The notes: generated by a model from the sequence alone, not told the origin. A stretch of 11,891 bases of DNA from JAHFOW01 sp046350595 (GCA_046350595.1 JAXMAC010000103.1:1-11891); one strand, 5' to 3'. Positions 5,067 through 11,388 are shown, counted from the stretch's first letter. A program made the numbers and translations.

Positions 5067-6403
5067 GGCATTCTTCCGTCCTCCCACTGCATTTCATCGT
5101 AGGCGGATTTCACCAGTGAACGCGCTACCCGGAATTTGCCAGTCGTTTCGAGTGAAATGTTCGGTACCAGGGCAACTTCAAATGCCACTTCCGGCCCGAG
5201 TTGTCCGATTACCGACTCTTGTAAGCGGGTTAAGTCTGTTTTGGAGGGTGTCGCCACCGCAACAACGTGTAATACGACGCGATCCTTCCGTTCCTGGAGC
5301 AATTGGTATTCACGAATCCACGGCGCCACCTCTAAGATTGGCTTCAAGAGGCTGTAGGGGTGGATCGTACGCCCGTCTATGAGCGTGAAATAGTCGATCA
5401 TGCGTCCCTGGACGGCACGGATAGTAGAGAAGGGCTTGCCGCAGCGGCACCTCTCAGAACCTTTAGTAACGATGTCGCCAAGTCGATAGCGAATGAACGG
5501 CATTGTATAGGCATGCAAATTTGTTCCTACCACTTCGCCGCGCTCGCCTTCGCGAACGGGCCGCCCATCGCAGAGCACTTCCAGAATCATCCCGTAGTCG
5601 CTGACATGCATTTCTCCCGTGACAGGGCATTCCCATGCCATCAGATTGAACTCATGACTGTCGTACATTTCGAAAACCGGAGCGCCGAAGCCATAGGTGA
5701 TTTGTCGTCGCATGAGGGGGGTGAGCACCTCCGAGTCAACCTGGAGAAAGCGTGGCCTGATCTGTTGACGGTCAGTATCGCTCATCAACTGAGAGACTCG
5801 CGAAATCACACCAGCGTATCCAACGATTACATCGGGACGGAAAGATCGAAGACTACGCAGGATATCTTCCAGAGGCTCCCGGCAATCGATTTGCGTCCAG
5901 CGTCGCGGGCTAAGGTTTCGGAGAAGGCGTTGGATTAACGGATTAGCCGCTGGTTGCTTCGGACGGAGAAATGCGATCATCGCGATACTGTCGCTCCATC
6001 GCCGCCCGAATTCGTTCATCGCCTGAATCCGAATTGCTCGCAGAAGCCGTTGTTCCAGCCAGGTCGAGTAGATGGTGAACGGTTTGCCAGAAGACCCGCT
6101 CGTGCTAGTGACGATTAACCTTTGCAGGTTCGTACCACACGCAATTATCTCTTGCCGAGGCCTCGACCGCAGATCGTCCTTATCGGAGACGGGAATCATC
6201 GAAAGATCGGATACGCTGCGAATATCTTGCGGTTTCAACCCATGCCGGTCAAAGAGTTCACGATAGTAAGGCACGTTCTCGTAGGCGTGGTGAACTAACC
6301 GGCGCAATTGACGTTTCTGGTAATCTACGATTGCTTCACGGGACGAATGCATTCCTGTGGACATTTGCCACTGCGCAGTCAACCAGTTATTTATCTGCTT
6401 CAT
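5063..6403 (-). CDS. PaaK/CapK-like adenylate-forming enzyme
   Basis: The 446-residue protein belongs to the phenylacetate-CoA ligase/CapK/F390-synthetase branch of AMP-forming enzymes, which activate a carboxylate as an acyl-AMP and often pass it to CoA or another acceptor. The ATP loop TSTSGSSGKP is at 99-108, EMYDSHEF at about 245-252, YRLGD at 306-310, and CRCGKP at 319-324 followed by VQGRMIDYF as in PaaK. Length is normal for the family and no stop or frameshift is present. It is first in a two-gene operon and overlaps the ATP-grasp gene by four bases, so the pair probably acts on one pathway: one enzyme activates an acid and the other forms an amide or ester. The acid is unknown. GC-rich codon use sets it apart from its AT-rich neighbours. 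Confidence 0.82.
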   Translation of the reverse strand: MKQINNWLTAQWQMSTGMHSSREAIVDYQKRQLRRLVHHAYENVPYYRELFDRHGLKPQDIRSVSDLSMIPVSDKDDLRSRPRQEIIACGTNLQRLIVTSTSGSSGKPFTIYSTWLEQRLLRAIRIQAMNEFGRRWSDSIAMIAFLRPKQPAANPLIQRLLRNLSPRRWTQIDCREPLEDILRSLRSFRPDVIVGYAGVISRVSQLMSDTDRQQIRPRFLQVDSEVLTPLMRRQITYGFGAPVFEMYDSHEFNLMAWECPVTGEMHVSDYGMILEVLCDGRPVREGERGEVVGTNLHAYTMPFIRYRLGDIVTKGSERCRCGKPFSTIRAVQGRMIDYFTLIDGRTIHPYSLLKPILEVAPWIREYQLLQERKDRVVLHVVAVATPSKTDLTRLQESVIGQLGPEVAFEVALVPNISLETTGKFRVARSLVKSAYDEMQWEDGRMP

Positions 6404-6422
6404 GACGGCGTTCGTACTGTTA

Positions 6423-6452
6423 AATATAATTGGATAACTCTACCAAAGCGAA
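6423..6452 (-). promoter_or_regulatory. Weak promoter candidate for the ligase operon
   Basis: On the minus strand TATATT (6423-6428) lies 19 bases before the ATG at 6403. A poor -35 match, TTCGCT (6447-6452), lies 18 bases further up. No Shine-Dalgarno is visible before the ATG. The AT-rich flank begins abruptly here, so the native promoter may have been lost and this could be a chance match. Confidence 0.25.
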
Positions 6453-6709
6453 AAATTAATATGAAATTGCTTTTTACAACAATAAAAATTTAAATATAAA
6501 ATGAAGAAAATTGCAATGTATTTTAATAACGAATATTGCTTTATAGTATTACCCCAAAACAATTTTTTGGTAAGTTTTCTGACTTTAAAATATTTTTCTT
6601 CGTATCATTCGCGTTCTTCGTGGTTAAATTCTTTTTGGTTGTGGCTTCGCCATACTTCAATAAACTATTTTAGATCATGGGTTTGGATTATAAACCGTAC
6701 GATATAATG
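6453..6709. other. AT-rich non-coding stretch
   Basis: No reading frame here looks coding. Bases 6596-6650 carry, on the minus strand, a phrase built from CACGAAGAA-like units (CCACGAAGAACGCGAATGA), a degenerate short direct repeat of a kind common in intergenic DNA. The rest is A/T-rich sequence between the ligase operon and the dispersed repeat at 6710. Confidence 0.5.
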
Positions 6710-6815
6710 CGGACGAATGCTTGTGCATTCATCGCACACAAATGGTGACACCTATCTTGCCCCACTCGTTTGGAATGAAAAATAATGAGCAATCAAAATG
6801 ATGAAGAAATATTAT
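6710..6815 (+). repeat. Dispersed leader-like repeat, copy A
   Basis: This stretch aligns along its whole length with 10852-10957, with scattered substitutions and two or three one-base indels. Shared blocks include GAATGCTTG, GCATTCA, AAATGGTGAC, GGAATGAAAAATAAT and AGCAATCAAA. A hairpin GAATGC-TTGT-GCATTC sits near its left end. In copy B the right end supplies the ribosome site and ATG of a gene; here it runs into ATGTGTCACGTGGCAATGA with no gene behind it. Confidence 0.75.
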
Positions 6816-6857
6816 GTGTCACGTGGCAATGAGCGGAAGAATATCATCGCAAGAGAA

Positions 6858-6885
6858 AGATTGCTTCGCTTCGCTCGCAACGACA
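6858..6885 (-). repeat. REP-like GTCATTGCGAG element, inverted copy
   Basis: AGATTGCTTCGCTTCGCTCGCAACGACA is the reverse-oriented form of the TGTCGTTGCGAG...GAAGCAATCT repeat seen at 7032, 8196 and 8260 (given here in parts: AGATTGCTTCGC, then TCGCTCGCAACGACA). It faces the copy at 7032-7065. Confidence 0.7.
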
Positions 6886-7261
6886 GAATAAAGCCGCAAG
6901 TACCCGTTCCTGGTCGCAATGAAAAAGCGCAATGCACAACGACAGGTGCGCAGTGACAGCGTGCAGTATACCATCAAAGCGTATAGTGCGTATCATGACG
7001 AAGGCGACAGCATGTCACTGAGTGCCCCCAATGTCATTGCGAGGGGTCTTTCCCGAAGCAATCTCCGCTTACGAACAAGAGTGGAAAAAAACCTAAAGTT
7101 TAAAATGAAATTCAATTCGCTGGCATTGTTAGAACCGGATATATCGAAATGCCTTTTCAAGACATTCTGCTATCCAAACCCTAATAATGGGTTGACAGGG
7201 CACACCCAAACGCCCGGATTCTTTATCGTCCCTTTACCGTACATTTTATCCAGGGCAAATC
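6886..7261. other. Non-coding stretch between repeats and the 7262 remnant
   Basis: No convincing gene is present on either strand. The plus-strand frame here runs through the REP element and has an uncharacteristic amino-acid make-up. On the minus strand a short open piece (about 7170-7268) reads NVRFALDKMYGKGTIKNPG, which could be a worn fragment but matches no family I can name. Confidence 0.4.
7032..7065 (+). repeat. REP-like GTCATTGCGAG element, direct copy
   Basis: TGTCATTGCGAGGGGTCTTT followed by CCCGAAGCAATCTCC. It pairs head-to-head with the inverted copy at 6858-6885. The block GAGGGTCTTTTCCGAAGCAATCG at 8196-8227 on the other strand is nearly the same variant, split here into GAGGGTCTTTTCC and GAAGCAATCG. 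Confidence 0.7.
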
Positions 7262-7756
7262 TTACGTTTTCAGCAATTTAAAACTCTCAAATACCTTTTC
7301 AAATGCCTTTATATCCTTTTCAAAATAGTGCCGTTCTGCGGCTGAATATCAGAGACTATAAAACCATTGGTCTACTAAAAACCCATAATAGATGCATTTG
7401 CGTTTGAGACCATCCGTTGTTTTATACGTATAGACGAGTTTAAATCCAGGTTTTTCGTTGATTGCTACAGGGATGTTCTCTTTGATCTCAAAATTCAACA
7501 TATCCTTATCAGTACTCAGGTTGTCATGGATTACCTCTGCAATCTCCTGAGGCATCATGCCTTTAGTAATTTTTTTCTTTGTGTTTTCGAGCGGCTTTTC
7601 AATATCCACCCTCTTTATGAGTATATTTTGTAAAAGCACACCGTCCCGGGTAACAAGTAAAAAATCTTTTTTATTGAATCGCATCCATCCGTCCGGAAGT
7701 TCTACCGAGAAGTTATACGACTCTAACGAATATGTCTTTTCGGCCGGCACCCATGG
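7262..7756 (-). pseudogene. Hypothetical protein gene with a nonsense codon, 5' end lost
   Basis: I do not recognise the family. The minus frame reads SPWVPAEKTYSLESYNFSVE, then LPDGWMRFNKKDFLLVTRDG, and so on to GFLVDQWFYSL, and meets TGA at 7349-7351. Read through, it continues YSAAERHYFEKDIKAFEKV to SFKLLKT and a TAA at 7262-7264, in plausible helical sequence, so the TGA looks like a recent CGA to TGA change. No good start codon, ribosome site or signal peptide precedes the similarity; the only in-frame candidate is GTG at 7748-7750. The upstream boundary coincides exactly with the start of a trmO fragment on the other strand. The pattern of strands around a SYNFSVELPDGW motif would fit an exported or lipoprotein-type domain, but that is a guess. 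Confidence 0.55.
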
Positions 7757-7939
7757 AGACCTAATCCTATTGGTATGACTACCATTAAAGTAATTGAAAG
7801 AAATGGAAATATACTCAGAGTCAAAGGGCTGGATGTGTTAGATGGAACGCCACTCATTGACATTAAGCCTTACACCCCTCCCTACGATACCGTTGAAGGA
7901 ATGAGATACCCCGATTGGGTAAACAAGCTTGAATATTAA
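7757..7939 (+). pseudogene. trmO: TrmO (TsaA-like) tRNA methyltransferase, 3' fragment
   Basis: The frame begins RPNPIGMTTIKVIERNGNIL and continues to GLDVLDGTPLIDIKPYTPPYD before stopping at 7937-7939. RPNPIG followed by LDGTP..DIKPY is diagnostic of TrmO, which N6-methylates t6A37 of tRNA. The preceding half of the protein, with the rest of the S-adenosylmethionine-binding barrel, is missing. The fragment starts within a base or two of the breakpoint shared with the minus-strand remnant. An ATG at 7775 is available but would encode only the tail. Confidence 0.8.
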
Positions 7940-8195
7940 TTTTATTGTACAAGGATTTTTATTTGTACCAGATGAATGCAGATTATCAGGGATTTAAAAG
8001 AGCTCGTAGTTAGCTGTGTGCGCCTGTGAAAATCTGCTTCCTCGGTTATTGGAAATGAATGTTTTTGAAAAATTTGCCCTGGAATATGATGAGTGGTTCG
8101 AAACGCATACATGGGTTTATCGGTCGGAAGTGGAAGCAGTCAGAAAATTCCTAGCGCAGTTACACCGCAACCAATTCTTCTTTATGAAAAGGGGG

Positions 8196-8227
8196 CGATT
8201 GCTTCGGAAAAGACCCTCGCAATGACA
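8196..8227 (-). repeat. REP-like GTCATTGCGAG element, inverted copy
   Basis: CGATTGCTTCGG, four A, GACCCTCGCAATGACA. It is the inverse of the element at 7032-7065 and faces 8260-8289. Confidence 0.7.
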
Positions 8228-8259
8228 CTTACTATGCTCTTTGATGGCACACAGCACGT

Positions 8260-8289
8260 TGTCATTGCGAGCGGAGCGAAGCAATCTTT
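8260..8289 (+). repeat. REP-like GTCATTGCGAG element, direct copy
   Basis: TGTCATTGCGAGCGGAGCGA then AGCAATCTTT. It closely matches the inverse of 6858-6885 and forms the right member of an inverted pair with 8196-8227. Confidence 0.75.
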
Positions 8290-8498
8290 CCCTCATAAAC
8301 AAACTTCACCTCCTGATAAGAAGTACCTTGGACTGTGAAAAACTTACAAAAAAAAGAAGTTTTTACAGAGTAATACTATACCTGAAACAGAAAAAGGAAT
8401 AGAAATTGGCATTGGGACGGGTCGTTTTTCAATACCATTTGGAATAAAAGTTGGTGTTGAACCTGCAAGGGCAATGGCTGAAATTGCAAGGAAGAGGT

Positions 8499-8755
8499 TT
8501 AAATTTCAGTTAAATTAACGATGTCTTTAAAACCTTTTATGCGCCTGGTGAATTTGTAGTCGGTTGTAACAAATGGCTTACTTTCTCATTGAGACAATGC
8601 AAGAAAATATGCATCGTAGACTGTGTTACGTTAAATTTAAAGGCTATATCTATTGCGGCAGCTATTACCGAACTATCAACCTTTCTTACGTCAAATTCCA
8701 TATCAAAAACAGAATCCAATGTGTAATTCTCTCCACTTTCTGACCTCTGGAACAC
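8499..8755 (-). pseudogene. VapC-type PIN-domain toxin remnant
   Basis: PIN-domain VapC toxins are Mg-dependent RNases. The minus strand reads MEFDVRKVDSSVIAAAIDIA and FKFNVT. After an insertion or loss near 8621-8630 another frame continues VYDAYFLALSQ, stop, ESKPFVTTDYKFTRRIKGFK and then DIVNLTEI with TAA at 8499-8501. TVYDAYFLAL, then FVTTDYKF and the final IKGFKDIV, are typical of the PIN C-terminal half. The N-terminal half with the first catalytic Asp is not found and no vapB partner is visible. Disruptions are the frameshift, an in-frame stop near 8588 and the missing 5' half. Its 3' end meets the truncated methyltransferase tail-to-tail. Confidence 0.7.
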
Positions 8756-8789
8756 CGTTCCACTTACCTGATTTCTTCTTTAATTTATC

Positions 8790-8938
8790 CTAGGTTTAGA
8801 AATTTCAAAACGTGAAAAAAACTTAAAAATAGTGGAGTCCGTGGAGAAATACGGCTATAATCAAAAAAAGTTGCCGATTATCTTGGACTGCATTACTCAA
8901 CGATAAGCAGGTTGATAAAAAAAGGATGTTCTAAATAG
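8790..8938 (+). pseudogene. C-terminal HTH fragment of a second RAYT type
   Basis: The frame reads LGLEISKREKNLKIVESVEK and YGYNQ. After a one-base slip in an A-run near 8867 it continues VADYLGLHYSTISRLIKK and stops at 8936-8938. This is the DnaA-like helix-turn-helix that ends one class of RAYTs (pattern YGYSQxEIAxxLGIHYSTVSR). The HUH core is absent. It differs from the RAYT family at 1-652 and 1712-2075, whose C-terminus ends in RKQKPG-type sequence. Confidence 0.65.
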
Positions 8939-8951
8939 CAAGATTAAGCCT

Positions 8952-8972
8952 GTAGGGGCACGGTGCCCCTAC
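8952..8972. repeat. Perfect 21-bp palindrome, REP-like
   Basis: GTAGGGGCAC and GTGCCCCTAC flank a single G, giving a strong GC-rich stem. No T-run follows, so it is not a standard terminator. It directly follows the RAYT HTH fragment, as REP sequences often do. A further GTAGGGG occurs at 8996-9002, where it doubles as the apparent ribosome site of the next gene. Confidence 0.7.
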
Positions 8973-8996
8973 CCTGAACATTAATTACAAAAACGT

Positions 8997-9003
8997 AGGG
9001 GGG
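8997..9003 (+). promoter_or_regulatory. Apparent ribosome binding site before a non-standard start
   Basis: AGGGGGG lies seven bases before ATT at 9011-9013. No ATG, GTG or TTG is in frame between the stop codon at 8996-8998 and the first radical SAM cysteine at 9077, which makes this purine run the main clue to the start. Confidence 0.4.
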
Positions 9004-9010
9004 TTATACC

Positions 9011-10831
9011 ATTAGCAAGCCAACGGTTTCTTTAAAACAGCTCGAAACATTATGGTTTCAGGTAACAGGAACTTATTGTAATTTGCAATGCACCCATTGC
9101 TTTATCTCTTGCGGTCCGAAAAATACTGCGCATGAGTTTCTTAACATGGACGTTATCCATCGTTATTTGAAAGAGGCTTTAACACTGGGTGTAAAAGAAT
9201 TTTATTTTACGGGAGGTGAACCATTTTTACATCCTGATATTGCAGATATCCTAAAAGAGGCTTTGAACTATGGACAGACCACAGTCCTTTCCAATGGTAC
9301 TCTGATAACACAGGATGCTGCCCAAAAGTTTGCTCAAATATCTCAGGTATCTAAACACAAATTAGAATTCAGGGTAAGTCTGGAAAGTTATAAAGAAGAA
9401 GAAAATGACCAAATCAGAGGTAAAAATTCATTTAAAAGGGCAATAAAGGGTATTCAAGCCTTAGTACATGCTGGTTTTAATCCTATTATTACCATTGCAG
9501 ACTGGCAGAAATACGGGATGTTTACCAATGAAAAGGTGGATGGATTTGAGTCGTTAGTACATTCTTTGGATGCCCCAAAGGTAAGGTTAAAAAAGCTACC
9601 TTTGATACTGTTGGAGCGGTGCGCCAGGTTAATCAGACCCTACTATGAAAATGAACGGGTTACTGAGCAGTGCTTTGATAACTATCACATGGATAACTTG
9701 CAGTGTACTACCAGCCGTATTGTAACCAGCAAAGGGGTTTTTGTTTGCCCTATTCTTATTAACGACCCCAAGGCATGGATGGGCTGGACGTTGAAAGAAG
9801 CCCTGGGATTTTATGTAATGGAATCACCTGCTTGTTATACCTGCAGGACGTCGGGATTAACGTGTAAAAATGAAGAGTCGAAAATTGTTGTAGAAGATAC
9901 TGCGAGAAAATCAGTTAATAGGTTTTACGCCGCAGCAGCTATAAGGCCTCAAAAGGAGTTGTGTTGTCCAACCATTTATAATCCTGCCGATGTATCGCAT
10001 ATCCCTCAAAAAGTCCTGGATATTTCTTACGGATGCGGTAGTCCAGTAACACTGGCCAATATTAAGCCTGGTGAAAGTGTACTAGATTTAGGTTCGGGCG
10101 GTGGAGTGGACTGCTTTATTGCTGCTAAAATGGTGGGTGAAAGGGGGCGTGTTATTGGGATTGATATGACTGATGAAATGCTGATCAATGCCAATGCCTC
10201 CAGAGAGATTGTAGCAAAGAATCTGGGTTTTGATAATGTACGGTTTATAAAAGGGTTTTTGGAGGGAATACCCCTAGCAGCTGAATGTATTGATTTGGTT
10301 ACGTCCAATTGCGTAATCAATTTATCAGACCAAAAGGAAAAGGTTTTTCAGGAAATATTCAGGGTATTAAAGACGGGTGGGAGATTTGTCATTTCCGATA
10401 TCGTATCAGACAGGGAAATCCCTTTAGCCATGAAAAAGGATAAAAAATTATTGAGTGAGTGCATATCGGGGGCAATCACAGAGGCGGAATTCTTCAATAT
10501 TGCAAAGGTGATCGGTTTCTACGGGTTGGAAGTAGTGCATCGTTATCTTTATAAAGAGATAGGCGGCTTTAAGTTTTACTCAATAACAGCAAGGGCATAT
10601 AATTTTAAGAAATCAAAGGAATGTAACTACATAGGGCAGTATGCTATCTATCAGGGGCCGTTCAGCAATGTTTCCGACGACGATGGTCACACATATCCAG
10701 TGGGAATTCCTGTAGAAATCTGTACAGATACGGCATGGAAGCTTTCCAATCCTCCCTATAAAGGCATGTTTCTCTTATCTGATATGAAGAGCACAGATGT
10801 GAAAAAGTCATGCGGACCCGGATGCTGTTAA
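9011..10831 (+). CDS. Radical SAM/SPASM-like domain fused to an ArsM-like arsenite methyltransferase
   Basis: Numbered from ATT 9011 this is a 606-residue protein. Residues 1 to about 220 are a radical SAM domain with the 4Fe-4S motif C23xxxC27xxC30 (TYCNLQCTHCF), GGEP at 68-71 and LSNGTL. Residues about 230-290 carry further cysteines (232, 246, 275, 278, 285), SPASM-like auxiliary cluster ligands. Residues about 315-530 are an ArsM-type methyltransferase: LCCPTIYN (Cys318/319), YGCG (Cys342), LDLGSGGG (358-365, SAM site) and ECISGA (Cys484), equivalent to known As(III)-binding cysteines. After GPFSNVSDDDGH the protein ends SCGPGCC. The domains imply arsenic methylation plus a radical transfer to or near arsenic, as in arsenosugar-type pathways; this is inferred. 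A TTG at 9083 would delete Cys23 and is rejected. Confidence 0.8.
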   Translation: MSKPTVSLKQLETLWFQVTGTYCNLQCTHCFISCGPKNTAHEFLNMDVIHRYLKEALTLGVKEFYFTGGEPFLHPDIADILKEALNYGQTTVLSNGTLITQDAAQKFAQISQVSKHKLEFRVSLESYKEEENDQIRGKNSFKRAIKGIQALVHAGFNPIITIADWQKYGMFTNEKVDGFESLVHSLDAPKVRLKKLPLILLERCARLIRPYYENERVTEQCFDNYHMDNLQCTTSRIVTSKGVFVCPILINDPKAWMGWTLKEALGFYVMESPACYTCRTSGLTCKNEESKIVVEDTARKSVNRFYAAAAIRPQKELCCPTIYNPADVSHIPQKVLDISYGCGSPVTLANIKPGESVLDLGSGGGVDCFIAAKMVGERGRVIGIDMTDEMLINANASREIVAKNLGFDNVRFIKGFLEGIPLAAECIDLVTSNCVINLSDQKEKVFQEIFRVLKTGGRFVISDIVSDREIPLAMKKDKKLLSECISGAITEAEFFNIAKVIGFYGLEVVHRYLYKEIGGFKFYSITARAYNFKKSKECNYIGQYAIYQGPFSNVSDDDGHTYPVGIPVEICTDTAWKLSNPPYKGMFLLSDMKSTDVKKSCGPGCC

Positions 10832-10851
10832 TTTTGGAAAATTTGTAATTT

Positions 10852-10957
10852 CGGATGAATGCTTGCGCATTCACCGTGCCCAAATGGTGACGCTTGTCTC
10901 GTCCCCTCGTTAGGAATGAAAAATAATTAGCAATCAAATGATGGAGAAATTTTATGT
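10852..10957 (+). repeat. Dispersed leader-like repeat, copy B
   Basis: It matches 6710-6815. The left end forms a hairpin TGAATGC-TTGC-GCATTCA, lengthened by CGG/CCG across one unpaired A, which could act as the terminator or 3' boundary of the fusion gene. The right end contains the GGAG (10943-10946) and the ATG of the next gene, seven bases apart. Confidence 0.75.
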
Positions 10958-11298
10958 CTGATAGCGATGCAAAATATGAATGGACAAAAAAGGGAGGCAC
11001 ACTGAGCGATAAAACTGCTTTTGAAGAATTTGGATTGACACAAGAGGATATAATAAAAGCAATTAATGACGGTAAACTCCAATTTAGAGAAGGTAGTATA
11101 TACGGAAATCCATACTTCAGGTTACTGAGATCAGAAGTTGAAAAATTGGCAGAAGGAAAATTTGGAAAAGATTTTTTTAGGAAGAAAAAGGCTATGAATG
11201 AACTGAAAAAGATAAATAAAGAACTAAAAGAATTGAAATCGAAGATTACAGGACTTGAAATGAGAAAAAATGAATTAGCCCAAATCATTAAAGCATAA
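10954..11298 (+). CDS. Small protein with a putative excisionase/MerR-like N-domain and coiled-coil tail
   Basis: This 114-residue protein is not assigned to a named family. Residues about 18-68 (LSDKTAFEEFGLTQEDIIKA, then INDGKLQFREGSIYGNPYFRL and LRSEVEKLAE) resemble the winged-helix pattern of MerR/excisionase-like DNA-binding domains. In those, a helix picks an element and a hairpin precedes an arginine-containing LRxEVExL helix. Residues about 75-114 are a heptad-like Lys/Glu/Leu coiled coil (MNELKKINKELKELKSKI). There is no signal peptide or membrane span. The start has GGAG with a seven-base spacer, supplied by the dispersed repeat. It may be a small regulator or structural DNA-binding protein; a partner in the adjacent arsenic gene is possible but unproven. 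Confidence 0.65.
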   Translation: MSDSDAKYEWTKKGGTLSDKTAFEEFGLTQEDIIKAINDGKLQFREGSIYGNPYFRLLRSEVEKLAEGKFGKDFFRKKKAMNELKKINKELKELKSKITGLEMRKNELAQIIKA

Positions 11299-11320
11299 CA
11301 AATCAATCCGGAGAATGCCC

Positions 11321-11358
11321 ATGGTGAGATGTAAGATTTTGCATCTCTACCCCACCAT
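11321..11358. other. Hairpin upstream of the exported His-rich protein gene
   Basis: AGATGTAA (11327-11334) pairs with TTGCATCT (11339-11346) with one G-T pair, and ATGGTG (11321-11326) pairs with CACCAT (11353-11358) across an internal bulge. No T-run follows. It lies in the short gap between the two genes and could be a leader structure, a weak terminator or a REP relic. Confidence 0.4.
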
Positions 11359-11388
11359 TAGATTGTTTAAACGATAAAGGAGTTTGGT

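Larger units (their letters stand above)
8150..8380. mobile_element. REP-pair insert splitting the methyltransferase gene
   Basis: The interval between the two methyltransferase parts contains an inverted pair of GTCATTGCGAG elements (8196-8227 and 8260-8289) and a small hairpin, AAAAACTT (8338-8345) with AAGTTTTT (8357-8364). Boundaries are inferred from where the protein similarity stops and resumes. No target duplication is evident. Confidence 0.55.
8055..8518 (+). pseudogene. Class I SAM-dependent methyltransferase, split and truncated
   Basis: Part one (8055 to about 8150) reads MNVFEKFALEYDEWF and then THTWVYRSEVEAVRKF, the usual N-terminus of a small class I methyltransferase. Part two (8381-8497), in a different frame, reads PETEKGIEIGIGTGRFSIPF and then GVEPARAMAEIARKR. 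This is motif I (EIGIGTGRF) and the following acidic-strand region, and it should directly follow part one. About 230 bases containing two REP-like elements separate them. After ARKR the sequence leaves the family and stops at 8516-8518, where a vapC remnant begins on the other strand. The substrate-binding half is absent, so it is dead on two counts. Confidence 0.8.

Noticed and set aside
5360..5938. Plus-strand frame of 192 codons opposite the adenylate-forming enzyme gene
   Set aside because: Antisense shadow with no ribosome site or motif; the opposite strand has the PaaK-like signatures.
6501..6707. Plus-strand reading frame starting MKKIAMYF
   Set aside because: It crosses a low-complexity ACGAAGAA-type repeat and A/T-rich DNA, has no ribosome site and has a protein composition rich in Trp, Ser and Phe without family resemblance.
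6919..7281. Plus-strand reading frame of 120 codons
   Set aside because: It reads straight through the REP element at 7032-7065 and ends over the 3' edge of the opposite-strand remnant; the amino-acid order looks like repeat DNA read by chance.
8952..8972. Rho-independent terminator
   Set aside because: The stem is strong but no U-tract follows, and there is no intact gene directly upstream to terminate.
9083..9085. TTG as the start of the radical SAM fusion
   Set aside because: It would remove the first of the three 4Fe-4S cysteines (codon 9077-9079) and the coding-like LETLWFQVTGTYCN that precedes it.
10662..11306. Minus-strand frame of 214 codons with apparent hydrophobic stretches
   Set aside because: It is the antisense of the Lys/Glu coiled-coil gene, which turns into Phe/Ser/Leu runs and imitates a membrane protein; the plus strand has the ribosome site and coherent domains.
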